Source: an uncultured Prevotella sp.
GTDB taxonomy: Bacteria; Bacteroidota; Bacteroidia; Bacteroidales; Bacteroidaceae
Length of the DNA: 6,764 nt
NCBI GenBank assembly: GCA_937916405.1
Contig: CALFUF010000138.1
Span: 1-6,764 of the forward strand
Direction of reading: 5' to 3'
Shown here: positions 6,311-6,764 of the stretch, in pieces
Layout: every line of letters begins with the position of its first letter
Position numbering within the stretch: position 1 is the first letter of the stretch
The notes under the pieces: generated by a model
What the model was told of the DNA's origin: nothing
Database searches by the model: none
Seen by the model: the letters and a program-made list of their open reading frames with translations, nothing else
Translations under genes and position numbers: made by a program

Positions 6311-6383
6311 GTATATAGAGATTCTTCACATCCTGTTTTCTCCGAGTATATAGTCTGCTGTCCTAAAACAATATCGTGCAGAC
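6311..6383 (+). other. Upstream region of the PLD-like ORF, with hairpin abutting its start codon
   Basis: This stretch has no TAnnTTTG box and no Shine-Dalgarno site. TATATAGAG at 6312-6320 is an exact complement of 6278-6286 inside the candidate ncRNA. GTCTGC (6353-6358) pairs perfectly with GCAGAC (6378-6383), whose last base touches the ATG at 6384; the loop is 19 nt. Expression of the next gene may depend on read-through from the promoter at 6051-6082, or on a promoter I cannot recognise. Confidence 0.35.
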
Positions 6384-6722
6384 ATGGCAAGAATTTACGA
6401 CAACATTGAGTCGAAATTTGTGAATGGCTTGCAAAACCTCATCACGGATGTAGGAATCAAGCGTGTGGACTTCTGCGTAGGCTATTTTAACCTGCGTGGA
6501 TGGAATTTGGTAGTTAATCAGATAGACCAGATACCTGGTGATTATGTTTATGAAAACGATAAACAGGAGTTTCGCAGGTGTCGGTTATTAATTGGTATGC
6601 ACCAACCTGATGAGGATTTGGTACGTCGGCTCTATTCCAACCCACAGATTCCAGATGCAGCCTATGTGCAACAATGTAAATTGGAAATAGCCCGTGATTT
6701 TAAGAAGCAGGTACATTTGTGA
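6384..6722 (+). CDS. N-terminal fragment of a PLD-domain/helicase-like protein, apparently truncated
   Basis: The 112-residue product begins MARIYDNIESKF and continues DVGIKRVDFCVGYFNLRGWNLV at about 22-43 and CRLLIGMHQPDEDLVRRLY at about 67-85. From memory this resembles the start of large bacterial proteins that join an N-terminal phospholipase-D-like nuclease domain to a helicase, often found in accessory or defence loci. In such proteins the HKD motif of the PLD domain (H-x-K-x4-D) lies further along; none is present here. The frame stops at TGA 6720-6722 after KKQVHL, where I would expect the domain to continue. An AT-rich inverted repeat starts right after the stop. No continuation of the domain is evident in the other two frames of the last 40 bases. 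It is therefore probably a broken gene or the edge of an insertion; a genuine small protein cannot be excluded. No membrane segment or signal peptide is seen. Confidence 0.6.
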   Translation: MARIYDNIESKFVNGLQNLITDVGIKRVDFCVGYFNLRGWNLVVNQIDQIPGDYVYENDKQEFRRCRLLIGMHQPDEDLVRRLYSNPQIPDAAYVQQCKLEIARDFKKQVHL

Positions 6723-6757
6723 TTTTTATATCTGATTGGATTACAGATATATAAAAA
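6723..6757. repeat. AT-rich inverted repeat after the truncated ORF
   Basis: TTTTTATATCTG (6723-6734) faces CAGATATATAAAAA (6744-6757) across a 9-nt spacer. Seven central pairs are perfect, and five more A-T pairs form if two bases (6751-6752) bulge out. It starts on the base after the TGA stop. It could be a terminator-like hairpin, the end of a small mobile element, or a recombination site. The window ends 7 nt later, so it cannot be resolved here. Confidence 0.55.
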
Positions 6758-6764
6758 GCAGAAC

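Noticed and set aside
6716..6764. Group II intron 5' end interrupting the PLD-like gene
   Set aside because: The sequence after the break does not begin with the usual GTGYG, and no further intron structure is visible in the few bases left.

Overview
The window looks like a chromosomal piece from the Bacteroidota, most likely Bacteroidales and Prevotella-like. Four transcription starts carry the phylum's TAnnTTTG -7 box, two of them with a TTTG box exactly 19 bp upstream. Clear Shine-Dalgarno sites are nearly absent. Prolyl-tRNA synthetase is the short archaeal/eukaryotic-type form, and the protein sequences read like Bacteroidales homologues. The assignment rests on reading the sequence alone; no database search was run.

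Layout. Bases 1-951 hold the end of prfA (release factor 1) followed 4 nt later by pyrF (orotidine 5'-phosphate decarboxylase), a plus-strand operon. Its apparent terminator hairpin lies inside the 3' end of the convergent gene mtgA. Bases 964-2331 on the minus strand hold an OmpA-family lipoprotein with a glycine-zipper segment and, 9 nt downstream, mtgA (monofunctional peptidoglycan glycosyltransferase). This is a small cell-envelope operon with its own -7 box. A 121-bp divergent promoter region leads to proS on the plus strand. An 18-20 bp inverted repeat follows proS; it is probably its terminator, and the rpsA promoter is built into it. A roughly 130-nt leader with three successive hairpins then precedes rpsA (ribosomal protein S1, six S1 domains), which ends at a strong intrinsic terminator.

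Bases 5998-6383 contain no protein gene. They carry a consensus promoter and, directly after it, about 220 nt that fold as one long interrupted rod closed by its own ends and finishing in a T-run. This is a good candidate for a stable non-coding RNA; a Bacteroidota-type 6S RNA is the leading but unproven idea. At 6384 begins the N-terminal part of what resembles a phospholipase-D/helicase family protein common in accessory or defence loci. The frame stops after 112 codons, before any catalytic motif, and an AT-rich inverted repeat follows at once. The gene therefore looks broken or interrupted.

Biologically, 1-5997 is core metabolism, envelope and translation. The right-hand 0.4 kb looks like the border between the core genome and an accessory region. 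The most interesting parts are the structured RNA at 6087-6310, the terminator/promoter overlap ahead of rpsA, the rpsA leader, and the truncated gene at the right edge.
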